From an uncultured Caulobacterales bacterium (lineage in GTDB: Bacteria > Pseudomonadota > Alphaproteobacteria > Caulobacterales > Maricaulaceae), in contig CALFUN010000034.1 in NCBI GenBank assembly GCA_937929915.1, forward strand, positions 1 through 62,972: a DNA stretch of 62,972 nucleotides. The letters are read 5' to 3'. How positions within the stretch are numbered: the first letter of the stretch is position 1; every line of letters starts with the position of its first letter. The notes under the pieces were generated by a model. The model was not told where the DNA came from, made no database searches, and worked only from the letters and a program-made list of their open reading frames with translations. A program made the position numbers and the translations under genes. Shown in pieces: positions 17,134 through 25,853 of the stretch.

Positions 17134-17150
17134 GCGGTCTGTTTATTTTA
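17117..17150 (+). terminator. Terminator overlapping the lipoprotein stop
   Basis: AAACAGATCG (17117-17126) pairs with CGGTCTGTTT (17135-17144) over ten bases (one T-G), with an 8-base loop, then TATTTTAAAA. The stop codon at 17131-17133 lies in the loop, so terminator and coding region overlap. Confidence 0.75.
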
Positions 17151-18795
17151 AAAGCCGCACTTCGGTTTGCGGGAGCGGCATTAGAATATTATTCTCACGT
17201 AAAACGCGCCAAATCGCAAAATTCAAATCAGAGGTAAATTTATTCGGCCCATCATCAATGCCTGAACACCAAAACTCAACTGCGAAGTTAATACCTGACG
17301 GGGCAAATTCGCGTAATTCCAGATCTGGCTTTTCAGGTTCGTCCAAGACACTTGGATGATTGGTAAATACAGGAATGACAATATCCTCGAGCCTATCAAT
17401 ATCCGTATTATACGCGACAGAGAAATACACCTCATAACGCTGCCGCGGGTCTTTATGTGTCCAATTTTCATATGAATTTTCAATGAAGGTCGTATTGGGC
17501 ACCATAATATCTTTGCCGTCCGCGGTTTCAACGGTGGTTGAGCGCATATTAATCGCTTCGACAAAACCTTGGCTCCCATCCCCGAGCGAGACGAAATCTC
17601 CAACTCTGACAGAGCGGTCAAATAATATAATCATGCCTGAGACAAAATTAGCGGCGACAGGCTGCAAGCCCAAACCGATCCCCAAAGACAGCGCAGAGAA
17701 AATCACAACAAGGCCAGATAGCGGAACTTTTGCCGCGCCCATGACTAGAATAAAAATTATCCCAAAAAGAACAATTTGGAAAATCTTAGAGACAACTTCG
17801 CGCGTTGAACTATCCAAAGATTCTTGAGAACGAATCGCCCTTTGGCCTTTATCATTCGCAATACCGCCAAGTTTGAAAAACAGCGCGCCAAATATACCAA
17901 GCTGCAAGACCGTCATCAGCGTAATCGGCGTATCGCCCATCCGCATTAATTCGGTTCCCTTTAAAAAGGCCGTCAGATTATCAAAATACCCAAACACCAT
18001 GAGCAATGCGATTGGGATCGCAATCCAAATGGCGAGTTTTTGAACCATTTCATTCGTGATGAAGGTTTTAATGATGCTGTAAAGCAAGAAAACAACCGCC
18101 AGACCTTGCGCCAATTTCACAAGCCAGTCTTGACCCAAAATCGGGATATTTTTCAAAATCACTGCAAACAAAGCGAGCAAAGCAACTTGTATCGCCGCGC
18201 GTAGAAACTCACGTGAGCGGTAAATATAATCGCGTATCAGCCTTAACTTTACATCTTTTTCAGGCGGATCTCGGAATAAAAATACGCGCTTGCGGATAGC
18301 TTTCGTAAAAATAGGCGACAAAAACCATGCGAGGAAAACAGCGCCAATTTGGGCTAAAAACACAGGACTTGTCAGCCAGCCCAGCACTTTATCTAATATT
18401 TTTTTGCCTAAAGCTTTGGCTTCATCAGCATTTTTCGGAATGAAACTAGGTCCAGGCGGCTTATCCGCAGTGTTTTGAGGCAAAACATCAGTCGTTTTTT
18501 CTAAGGCCGTATCCTCGCTCTCATATTTGCGGCGCAAAGCCTCATAGGCTTGCGCTTGGGCTTTATCCGCCGCCTCGATTTTAGCTTGAATATCATTTTC
18601 TAAAGTTTCAGGCGTTTGCGGCGCTGTCGTGACAGGTTCGGCCTGCGGAGAAGCGTCTTGGGATGGCGGAGCGTCTTGGGTTTGCGCCGCGACAGGCGCA
18701 GGCGGCTGTGCATCTTGGGCATATGTGGCCGAGCCAAAGCTCAAACACACGAAGATTCCAATAAGGCAACAAATATATGTGATTATAATACGCAT
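17143..18795 (-). CDS. MscS-family mechanosensitive channel with long N-terminal extension
   Basis: 550 residues. A signal peptide (IIITYICCLIGIFVCLSFGSATYA) is followed by a Pro/Gln/Ala-rich periplasmic linker, several membrane helices, and the MscS pore helix plus beta-domain: GMIILFDRSVRVGDFVSLGDGSQGFVEAINMRSTTVETADGK. Start 18795 is used because GGGGAG lies 4 bases upstream. MscS-type channels release solutes on hypo-osmotic shock. It is longer than E. coli MscS (286 aa) through the extra N-terminal domain. Convergent with the lipoprotein gene. Confidence 0.92.
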   Translation of the reverse strand: MRIIITYICCLIGIFVCLSFGSATYAQDAQPPAPVAAQTQDAPPSQDASPQAEPVTTAPQTPETLENDIQAKIEAADKAQAQAYEALRRKYESEDTALEKTTDVLPQNTADKPPGPSFIPKNADEAKALGKKILDKVLGWLTSPVFLAQIGAVFLAWFLSPIFTKAIRKRVFLFRDPPEKDVKLRLIRDYIYRSREFLRAAIQVALLALFAVILKNIPILGQDWLVKLAQGLAVVFLLYSIIKTFITNEMVQKLAIWIAIPIALLMVFGYFDNLTAFLKGTELMRMGDTPITLMTVLQLGIFGALFFKLGGIANDKGQRAIRSQESLDSSTREVVSKIFQIVLFGIIFILVMGAAKVPLSGLVVIFSALSLGIGLGLQPVAANFVSGMIILFDRSVRVGDFVSLGDGSQGFVEAINMRSTTVETADGKDIMVPNTTFIENSYENWTHKDPRQRYEVYFSVAYNTDIDRLEDIVIPVFTNHPSVLDEPEKPDLELREFAPSGINFAVEFWCSGIDDGPNKFTSDLNFAIWRVLRENNILMPLPQTEVRLLK

Positions 18796-18847
18796 AGCAC
18801 TCCCCACGATATTTGTGTTAGTAAGGGCAGCACCCTCTGTTGTAAAT

Positions 18848-19459
18848 ATGAGAAAGATATTGCGCCTGATGAAATTTATGACCTTATCTGCATTGGCTTT
18901 GCTCTGCGGGGTTGGCTTTGCCCTACCGCAACTGCCTTTCGCGCAATCTGCGGCCGTTCAGCCCGCCAAGGCCCCGTCTTCGCAAGCCAAGCGCTTGGAC
19001 AAGTTACATGGCAAAATTATCGACGATTATCCAAAATTAGGCCATATTAGCCGCGATGACTTACAAACGCGCATAACGCAAAATGATGTTAATCTTGTTC
19101 TGCTCGATACGCGTCCAAATTCGGAATATAAAATCGGCCATATTGCAGGCGCTGTGCAAATTGACCCTGACAGCAGCGCCCAAGCGCTTGAGCCTTTGGA
19201 TTTAGACGGTAAAACCGTGATTGTTTATTGTTCTGTCGGGCGGCGTTCATCTCATTTAGCCACACGGCTTGAAACACAGATCGCACAAGCTGGCGCGCAA
19301 AGTGTTTTAAATTTGGAAGGCGGGCTTTTTGGTTGGCACAATGATGGCCGCGCACTTGTTAATGCCAATGGCGCAACGGATATGATCCACCCTTATAACG
19401 GATTTTGGGGCAATCGTTACATCACTCACAAAAATAAGACGTCATATTCATTGAAATAG
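18848..19459 (+). CDS. Exported rhodanese-domain protein
   Basis: 203 residues, with a signal-type N-terminus ([23 protein letters not shown]) and a single rhodanese domain: [23 protein letters not shown], then [18 protein letters not shown] with the active-site Cys in a CSVGRRS loop. Single-domain rhodaneses transfer sulfane sulfur; the periplasmic partner is unknown. Start ATG 18848 lies outside the divergent mscS; a later ATG at 18869 is possible. The ribosome site is poor for either. Confidence 0.85.
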   Translation: MRKILRLMKFMTLSALALLCGVGFALPQLPFAQSAAVQPAKAPSSQAKRLDKLHGKIIDDYPKLGHISRDDLQTRITQNDVNLVLLDTRPNSEYKIGHIAGAVQIDPDSSAQALEPLDLDGKTVIVYCSVGRRSSHLATRLETQIAQAGAQSVLNLEGGLFGWHNDGRALVNANGATDMIHPYNGFWGNRYITHKNKTSYSLK

Positions 19460-19514
19460 GTTTCCTATTTCATCTGTATCCGCTAATCCACGCTCGCGCA
19501 TATTGGAGCTGGTT

Positions 19515-20738
19515 ATGAGTACACCTAAAAAAGTCGTTCTTGCCTATTCAGGCGGACTTGACACGTCCATCATCCTTAAATGGTTACAAGAGGAAAAAGG
19601 CTGCGAAGTCGTCACATTCACAGCCGATCTTGGACAAGGCGAAGAATTAGAGCCCGCCCGCCGCAAAGCCGAAGCGCAAGGGGTTAAAGAAATTTTCATT
19701 GATGATCTACGCGAAGAATTTGTTCGCGATTTTGTCTTTCCTATGTTTCGCGCCAATGCCGTTTATGAGGGCTTATACTTACTTGGCACCTCGATTGCGC
19801 GGCCTTTGATTTCCAAGCGCCAAATTGAAATAGCTCACCACGTTGGCGCAGATGCGGTTTGCCACGGCGCAACGGGCAAAGGGAATGACCAAGTGCGCTT
19901 TGAGCTAGCCTATTATGCGCTTGATCCAGACATTAAAGTCATCGCGCCATGGCGAGAATGGGAGCTAAATTCGCGCACAAAATTACTTGAATATGCGGAA
20001 AAACACGGCATTGAAATCGCCAAAGATAAACGCGGCGAGGCCCCCTTCTCTGTTGACGCAAATCTGCTCCATACGTCCTCCGAAGGCAAAGCCTTAGAAG
20101 ACCCAAATGAAGCGGCACCAGAATTTGTTTATCAGCGTACAGTATCCCCTGAAGCTGCGCCTGAGACAGCAACGATAATTGAAATCGGGTTTGAGCGCGG
20201 TGATGCTGTGTCAATTAACGGCGTTGCGATGAGCCCTGCGGCCTTGCTCACACGCCTAAATGAGCTAGGCGGCGCGAATGGTATTGGCCGTCTTGATCTT
20301 TTAGAAAACCGGTTTGTTGGCATGAAATCCCGCGGCATTTACGAAACCCCTGGCGGGACAATTTTATTAATGGCCCATCGCGGAATTGAGCAGATAACTC
20401 TGGATAAAGGCGCAGCTCACCTCAAAGACGAGCTTATGCCGCGTTATGCTGAATTAATTTATAATGGCTATTGGTTCTCACCAGAACGCGACATGATGCA
20501 AGCTGCCATCGACACATCACAAGAGCTTGTCACAGGCACGGTGCGGCTTAAACTCTATAAGGGTAGCGTGAGCATTATTGGCCGCGAATCGCCCTATTCG
20601 CTCTACTCACAAGAACATGTTACTTTTGAAGAAGATGACGTTTATGACCAAGCTGATGCGGGTGGGTTTATCAAAATCAATGCTTTGCGCCTGCGTTTAT
20701 TAAAAGCGCGTGACCGTAAGGCAGGCAGAAATCATTAA
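19515..20738 (+). CDS. argG: Argininosuccinate synthase
   Basis: ArgG joins citrulline and aspartate with ATP in arginine synthesis. The 407 residues begin [20 protein letters not shown] with the ATP-pyrophosphatase loop SGGLDTS and continue with [16 protein letters not shown], the citrulline/aspartate site. ATG 19515 has TTGGAG upstream; the TTG at 19503 would use the ribosome site itself as codons. No other arg genes are adjacent. Convergent with the gene at 20758. Confidence 0.97.
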   Translation: MSTPKKVVLAYSGGLDTSIILKWLQEEKGCEVVTFTADLGQGEELEPARRKAEAQGVKEIFIDDLREEFVRDFVFPMFRANAVYEGLYLLGTSIARPLISKRQIEIAHHVGADAVCHGATGKGNDQVRFELAYYALDPDIKVIAPWREWELNSRTKLLEYAEKHGIEIAKDKRGEAPFSVDANLLHTSSEGKALEDPNEAAPEFVYQRTVSPEAAPETATIIEIGFERGDAVSINGVAMSPAALLTRLNELGGANGIGRLDLLENRFVGMKSRGIYETPGGTILLMAHRGIEQITLDKGAAHLKDELMPRYAELIYNGYWFSPERDMMQAAIDTSQELVTGTVRLKLYKGSVSIIGRESPYSLYSQEHVTFEEDDVYDQADAGGFIKINALRLRLLKARDRKAGRNH

Positions 20739-20757
20739 AGATTATATCTAGTCTATA

Positions 20758-21633
20758 TTACTCATCTGACTTTAATTGCTCATCCAGAAAAACGGCATCT
20801 GAGTCTGCATGAGACATCTGAGTTGACTGCGAGTGTTGCACTACATCATCATTGAGCTTTTCAGGCTTGGTTAAAGCAGCCGAGTCAGAAGGGGCTATTT
20901 GTGATGCGGCAATAACCGCATAGTCTTTCTCAGCAGCATGCTGGGCCAATGTGGTTGTTAGAAGATATGTTATCAAAGCTCCAAATAGCGCGCCGATTAA
21001 AAAAACTAACAATGCCGGGCGCTGTGGTTTTGCCTCTATCTCAAGAGCGCTCACATCCGTACTTACAGGCGCGCTTATAGGCGCCGCGCTGGGCCTATCT
21101 TGTTGTGCTTGTTGCTGCACTTGCTGCGAACGCCGCAAGACTGGCAGCTTAATCGCAGAGAGCAGCCCCCTAACGCCATGCCCCGTAAGCTTTGACGTTT
21201 TATCCGTGGATATTGGCGTTTGAACGGGCGGCATAGGCGGATAGGCAGGTACTGCCTCTTGTTTTGGGGCTTCAAAGCGTTGCAAACCTTGCGCTGTCAT
21301 ATTCGCAGGCGCAGGCGCGGCCCATGTCACTTCTTGTAATAATTTATCCGCAGGCGCGTGAATCGCAGGCGATTGTTGAAAAGGCGATTGTTGAAAAGGC
21401 GCTTGAGCAGGAGCAAGGGTCTGAGCGGGTGCCATTTGAGCTTGAGAGGCCGCATTATGCGGCAATTTCGGCATTGGGTAATGGTGATAAGGCGAGTTAT
21501 TTTCATAAGACGGGTCAGGCAAAGCCAGCGCATTGGCCGCCTTCGTAAAATAAGGATTAGAGTTTTGATCCAGATTTACAGGCGCAGGCTGCCCCGATAG
21601 CTCTGGATGCGATGGATAGATTTGATCTGTCAT
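20758..21633 (-). CDS. Hypothetical single-span membrane protein with Pro/Gln-rich cytoplasmic part
   Basis: 291 residues. The first ~215 are low-complexity, rich in Pro, Ala and Gln, including two FQQSP units in tandem. A single hydrophobic helix, LLVFLIGALFGALITYLLTT, lies near residue 220, followed by a ~50-residue acidic/polar tail. No domain recognised. Orientation is probably N-in. It is divergent from the glutamate dehydrogenase gene. Confidence 0.7.
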   Translation of the reverse strand: MTDQIYPSHPELSGQPAPVNLDQNSNPYFTKAANALALPDPSYENNSPYHHYPMPKLPHNAASQAQMAPAQTLAPAQAPFQQSPFQQSPAIHAPADKLLQEVTWAAPAPANMTAQGLQRFEAPKQEAVPAYPPMPPVQTPISTDKTSKLTGHGVRGLLSAIKLPVLRRSQQVQQQAQQDRPSAAPISAPVSTDVSALEIEAKPQRPALLVFLIGALFGALITYLLTTTLAQHAAEKDYAVIAASQIAPSDSAALTKPEKLNDDVVQHSQSTQMSHADSDAVFLDEQLKSDE

Positions 21634-21672
21634 ATTGGCGCCTTAAACGTCCCACAAAATTTATGTCGTAAA

Positions 21673-21702
21673 TTGACAAAAAATGCCTAAGACTGCGTTA
21701 AA
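21673..21702 (+). promoter_or_regulatory. Candidate promoter of the glutamate dehydrogenase gene
   Basis: TTGACA at 21673-21678 is followed after 18 bases by GTTAAA (21697-21702), a reasonable sigma-70-type pair with slightly long spacing, about 100 bases before the ATG at 21804. Confidence 0.35.
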
Positions 21703-21803
21703 TTTTCCCAAATCTATATCAAGATTTTCACAAAGGGACATTATTTCGTGTTTTCATCTAAATATACATTGTATTGCTTATAAATTCAAAATATTGAGGC
21801 GTT

Positions 21804-23234
21804 ATGTCAAATATTACACAACCAAATAGTAAAGAATTAGGTTTCCGCGAAAGTGTTGACTTAATGTTTAATCGCGCCGCCAGTTACATGGATTTATCAC
21901 CAAAGCTGATTGAAAAAATTCGTGTCTGTAATGCCACTTATACGGTGCGTTTTGGTGTAAAGTTACGCGGCGAAGTTCATACCTTTACGGGGTATCGCGC
22001 CGTTCATTCCGAACATAAAGAGCCTGTCAAAGGCGGAATTCGCTACTCGCTTGATGTCAATCAAAACGAAGTCGAAGCGCTTGCGGCTCTGATGACGTAT
22101 AAAACCGCGCTTGTGGATTTACCATTTGGCGGCTCCAAAGGCGGGCTATGTATTAATCCGCATGACTGGGATGAAGATGAGCTAGAGCGTATCACGCGCC
22201 GTTTTACATTTGAATTAGCGCGCCGCGACCTTATCCACCCCTCCTTGAATGTGCCCGCCCCTGACATGGGAACTGGTGAGCGCGAAATGGCGTGGATGGT
22301 CGATGAATATCGCCGCTTAAATAATACAAATATTGATGCCAATGCTTGCGTAACAGGCAAACCTGTCCATCTTGGCGGGATTGCGGGCCGTACAGAAGCC
22401 ACAGGGCGCGGCGTGCAATATGCTCTGCAAGAATTTTTCCGTCATCCTGAAGATAAAAAGAAAGCCGGGCTTCGTGGTGACTTAGACGGCAAAAAAATCG
22501 TCATTCAAGGTCTCGGAAATGTGGGCTATCACGCGGCCAAATTCCTATCCGAACAAGACGGCGCAAAAGTTATCACAGTTGTTGAACGTAGCGGCGTCAT
22601 TCGCAACGCCAAAGGCATTAATATCGAAGCCTTAAAACAACATATATTAGAAGACCGTCCGCTATCAGACTTTAAAGGCGGCACAGTCACACCCCCCGAT
22701 ACGAGCGCGCTGGAAGATAGCTGTGATATTCTCATCCCAGCGGCGCTTGAAGGCACAATTAACTTGTCTAATGCCCATAATATCAAAACAAAATTAATCA
22801 TCGAAGCCGCTAATGGCCCTGTGACTGCGATGGCTGACAAAATCTTGCGAGATCGCGGCGTTGTCATTATTCCCGACATGTATGCCAATGCAGGCGGCGT
22901 GACAGTGTCTTATTTCGAGTGGGTCAAAAATGTCAACCACATCCGTTTTGGCCGCCTACAGCGCCGCCGTGATGAAGGCAAAAACATGCTCTTACTCAAT
23001 GAGCTTGAACAGCGCGGTAATTTGAAGTTCAGCAGAAAATTCAAATCCGAATATATTGAAGGCGCTGATGAAATTGACCTTGTACGGGCTGGTCTTGATG
23101 ATACAATGCGCGGAGCCTATAATAATATTCGCGAAGCTTTATTAGAGCGCCCAGAGCTAGAAGATTTGCGCACAGCCGCCTTTTACACAGCCATTAATGA
23201 CATCGCCTTGCATTACCGCTCAATCGGACTTTAA
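21804..23234 (+). CDS. Glu/Leu/Phe/Val dehydrogenase (glutamate dehydrogenase type)
   Basis: 476 residues. The catalytic domain has VKGGIRYSLDVNQNEVEALAALMTYKTALVDLPFGGSKGG with the active-site Lys and the glutamate-binding loop; the Rossmann domain begins VIQGLGNVGYHAAKFL. These enzymes interconvert glutamate and 2-oxoglutarate. Coenzyme preference cannot be set from sequence by eye. Standalone gene, convergent with the OYE-family gene. Confidence 0.94.
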   Translation: MSNITQPNSKELGFRESVDLMFNRAASYMDLSPKLIEKIRVCNATYTVRFGVKLRGEVHTFTGYRAVHSEHKEPVKGGIRYSLDVNQNEVEALAALMTYKTALVDLPFGGSKGGLCINPHDWDEDELERITRRFTFELARRDLIHPSLNVPAPDMGTGEREMAWMVDEYRRLNNTNIDANACVTGKPVHLGGIAGRTEATGRGVQYALQEFFRHPEDKKKAGLRGDLDGKKIVIQGLGNVGYHAAKFLSEQDGAKVITVVERSGVIRNAKGINIEALKQHILEDRPLSDFKGGTVTPPDTSALEDSCDILIPAALEGTINLSNAHNIKTKLIIEAANGPVTAMADKILRDRGVVIIPDMYANAGGVTVSYFEWVKNVNHIRFGRLQRRRDEGKNMLLLNELEQRGNLKFSRKFKSEYIEGADEIDLVRAGLDDTMRGAYNNIREALLERPELEDLRTAAFYTAINDIALHYRSIGL

Positions 23235-23245
23235 GAGAGCCGCCT

Positions 23246-24526
23246 TTAATCCAATAATGTATGACCTTTGGACACGAGCCAAGCTCGGTAGCGTTTGGTT
23301 TGTGTGCTTTGGCGAATTTGCTGGGCAATCAATGATAGAATCGGCTGCGGCGACGGTTTTGGCGCTTTGCCCGCGCCAATTCTATAAAGGTTAGATTTCG
23401 TCATCGCCATAGTTGCAAGGCCCGCCAGCATATTATTCTTTAACTTGGCATGCGCGACAGCCGCGGTCAGATTTTGTCCCGACTTCCAATCGGCCGGTAG
23501 GTTTGGGTGATACGCCATGGCCCGCGCGATACCCACCATATCCACGCCATCCTCGGCCAAAGCCATATCCGCCGTTTTACGTTTGGTCACGCCCCCTGTC
23601 ACCATGAGCGGCATTTTTGCCGTTTTCGCGATGTCTTTCGCGAAATCAAGAAAATAAATCTCACGCCGCGCTGTGCTATCAAGACGGCCATCAGCCGCAT
23701 TTCCCATCATCGCGGCACTCTCATAGCTCCCGCCTGAAATTTCGACAAAATCTACAGCTTCGCCATTTAGCCAATCTACAACTTGGCGCGCATCTTCAAC
23801 ATCAAAGCCGCCTTTTTGAAAATCTGCCGAATTTAGCTTCACGCCAACAATAAAACTATCATCAACACGCGCCCGAATCGCGCGAATAACTTCGAGCAAT
23901 AAACGCGCACGATTTTCAAGCGGGCCGCCCCATTCATCTGTGCGTAAATTCGTTAATGGAGAAAGAAATTGCGCTAATAAATAGCCATGTGCTGCATGAA
24001 TTTGCACACCTTCAAAACCCGCGCTTTGCGCCGCAAGTGACGTTTCTGCAAAACGGCGAATGACTCCGCGAATTTCATCGCTTTCCAAGGCCCGTGCCTG
24101 CCCGAACATTTTATTTGCCGCTGGTGATCCCATATTGAGTTTGGTAGCAGATGCGGAGACAGGCTGCGTGCCTTGCGCCGCATAGATTTGCCGCCCCGGA
24201 TGCGAGATTTGCATGACAAGCTTTGAGCCGCCAGACTTGCCCGCTTCGGCCCAAGCCTCGAATTTTTGCCGAATATTTGCATCATCCAAAGTGCCATGTT
24301 CTAGCACAACGCCGCCCGCCCCTGTCATGGCCGTTGGGTCAATCATGACATTTCCAGTCAAAATCATACCTGGCGCGCCCGCTGCCCAGCTTTTATATAA
24401 ATTGACTAAAGCTGTGCCAGGCACTTGCCCTGGCTCGGTCATATTTTCTTCCATCGCGGCCTTACAAAGACGGTTGGGTACATTTTGGCCGTTAGGCAAT
24501 GTCAGCGGTGTGAAAATATTAGACAT
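23246..24526 (-). CDS. NADH:flavin oxidoreductase, old yellow enzyme family
   Basis: 426 residues. An FMN TIM barrel with IFTPLTLPNGQNVPNRLCKAAMEE, the substrate-binding QIHAAHGYLLAQFLSP, RTDEWGGPLENRARLLLEV, and an FMN phosphate region MVTGGVTKRKTA. The usual active-site His pair is HAAHGY. A C-terminal ~90-residue extension follows the barrel, without the Fe-S/NAD domains of DCR-type members. Physiological substrate unknown. Confidence 0.92.
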   Translation of the reverse strand: MSNIFTPLTLPNGQNVPNRLCKAAMEENMTEPGQVPGTALVNLYKSWAAGAPGMILTGNVMIDPTAMTGAGGVVLEHGTLDDANIRQKFEAWAEAGKSGGSKLVMQISHPGRQIYAAQGTQPVSASATKLNMGSPAANKMFGQARALESDEIRGVIRRFAETSLAAQSAGFEGVQIHAAHGYLLAQFLSPLTNLRTDEWGGPLENRARLLLEVIRAIRARVDDSFIVGVKLNSADFQKGGFDVEDARQVVDWLNGEAVDFVEISGGSYESAAMMGNAADGRLDSTARREIYFLDFAKDIAKTAKMPLMVTGGVTKRKTADMALAEDGVDMVGIARAMAYHPNLPADWKSGQNLTAAVAHAKLKNNMLAGLATMAMTKSNLYRIGAGKAPKPSPQPILSLIAQQIRQSTQTKRYRAWLVSKGHTLLD

Positions 24527-24570
24527 AAAGTCTCTCTTTTATTCGGGTTTATTCGGAATTTTATCATGGT

Positions 24571-24819
24571 CTATTTAGGCATAGTTAGCGCTTTATACAA
24601 ACCAAACAAACTGATGAGCAGCCAAGCAATTTCGATGATAAATGATGCCAGATTAAAACTAAAACATAATGAGATGAGGATTAAAACAGCCCCAATGCCA
24701 TTTACGGCAGAGTAGCGCCAATCTTTTACAGAGAGTTTTTCAAGTTGCAAAAACAAATAGGCAATAAGAATGATGATGACACCGCCAACACCTAATATAT
24801 CATAAAGCGTGAGACTCAT
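24571..24819 (-). CDS. CBU_0592-type small membrane protein
   Basis: 82 residues with three hydrophobic segments. The pattern YDILGVGGVIIILIAYLFLQLEKLSV, then YSAVNGIGAVLILISLCFSFNLASFIIEIAWLLISLFG, matches the CBU_0592 family of small integral membrane proteins of unknown function. It overlaps the upstream AlkB-like gene by 4 bases (ATGA), so they are co-translated. Confidence 0.85.
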   Translation of the reverse strand: MSLTLYDILGVGGVIIILIAYLFLQLEKLSVKDWRYSAVNGIGAVLILISLCFSFNLASFIIEIAWLLISLFGLYKALTMPK

Positions 24820-25466
24820 ACCCTGTCTATTTCATTGACTCGGCGCATAGTCAGATTAATTCGTCCGCCGCGCGGAACCAGCGCGCTTTGGCCGTAATAG
24901 ACTTTACTGACTCCATGATAGCATTGGCGCGCCTCCCCGCCGAGTACAACGACATCCCCAGAAAATAGTTTAATCCCCTGCGTTTTACCGCCGCGTTTTG
25001 GCCCGCCTAACCGAAACATCGCAGGGTCTCCTAATGAAACAGATACAACAGGCGCGCGCACATCATGTTCGTCATTATCTACATGCAAGCCCATTTTCGC
25101 GTCTTCGCGGTACCAATTAATCAAGCACGCTTCAGGCGGGGCAGCATAGCCGCTCACATCATCCCATAAATCTTGCAAGCTTTGCGGCAAGACAGGCCAA
25201 GGCATATGTGTTTTGGGATGCACAGATGTATAGCGGTAACCCTGTGCCTTATCTGTCACCCAGCCAAGCGGGCCAAAATTACTCATAACAACGGATAGGG
25301 GCGTCCCTGTACGCGGCATAACCGGCTGATAAAATGGGGCATCTGCTACGCCAGCTTTAACAGCCTCGATTAAGTGTCGTTGCGCCGCAATATCAAAATA
25401 AAGTGGGTAATGAGCAAAACCAGACGGAAATTTTTCTGTCGCTGCATCACCCATATTTATACCCAA
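24816..25466 (-). CDS. alkB: AlkB-type 2-oxoglutarate/Fe(II) dioxygenase
   Basis: AlkB removes alkyl groups from damaged bases by oxidative demethylation. The 216 residues include INWYREDAKMGLHVDNDE (HxD iron ligands), CYHGVSKV (third His) and GRINLTMRR (2-oxoglutarate Arg). The substrate lid region GYRYTSVHPKTHMPWP is like E. coli AlkB. An in-frame ATG at 25454 is an alternative start. Coupled to the CBU_0592 gene. Confidence 0.93.
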   Translation of the reverse strand: MGINMGDAATEKFPSGFAHYPLYFDIAAQRHLIEAVKAGVADAPFYQPVMPRTGTPLSVVMSNFGPLGWVTDKAQGYRYTSVHPKTHMPWPVLPQSLQDLWDDVSGYAAPPEACLINWYREDAKMGLHVDNDEHDVRAPVVSVSLGDPAMFRLGGPKRGGKTQGIKLFSGDVVVLGGEARQCYHGVSKVYYGQSALVPRGGRINLTMRRVNEIDRV

Positions 25467-25853
25467 TCAGACAGAGCAAATTCAAGACCATCTCTTAAAT
25501 TTAAGACCATCCCTTGCCCAAATTGGCTTTGAACGGATAATAAGCTCAATAAAAGCGGCCAGCAGCCTAAGATAACGATACGTTCATACATCATAACAAT
25601 TTCTTAGATAATCTTTCACACTCTTGGCAAAAGCGCAGGCAAAAGGCAAATAATAAGCCCTATTTTACACAGGACTGCATAAAATACGCTTCGCTGTGAA
25701 AATACTGACACTATGCCGCAGAAAAATTTCATCTCCCCCTTGCACGATAAAAATACGCCCCCATATCGCTCTCAACAAGGCCGCTCTGCGCGCCTTTACA
25801 CACTTAACGTATTTGGGTGCTTCTTAAAGGCCCAAGAAAAATGGAGCAAAACC
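25467..25853. other. Divergent intergenic region between alkB and dnaK
   Basis: 387 bases without a gene. It holds a 19-base imperfect tandem repeat (25481-25518, core AAGACCATCYCTT twice) near alkB and the RpoH-type promoter at 25739-25766. The rest shows nothing I can assign. Confidence 0.5.
25739..25766 (+). promoter_or_regulatory. Heat-shock (RpoH, sigma-32) promoter of dnaK
   Basis: CTTGCAC (25739-25745), 13 bases, then CCCCATAT (25759-25766) fits the sigma-32 consensus CTTGAAA-N13-CCCCATNT; even the upstream C-run (TCTCCCCCTTG) matches. Transcription would start near 25773 and leave an ~80-base leader. Heat induction is inferred from this match and from dnaK regulation in proteobacteria. 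Confidence 0.75.

Noticed and set aside
18629..18847. Upstream extension of the rhodanese gene
   Set aside because: It would run through the N-terminus of divergent mscS and hide the signal peptide.
25713..25853. N-terminal extension of DnaK from ATG 25713
   Set aside because: The extension lies across the RpoH promoter and has no homology; DnaK begins [14 protein letters not shown].
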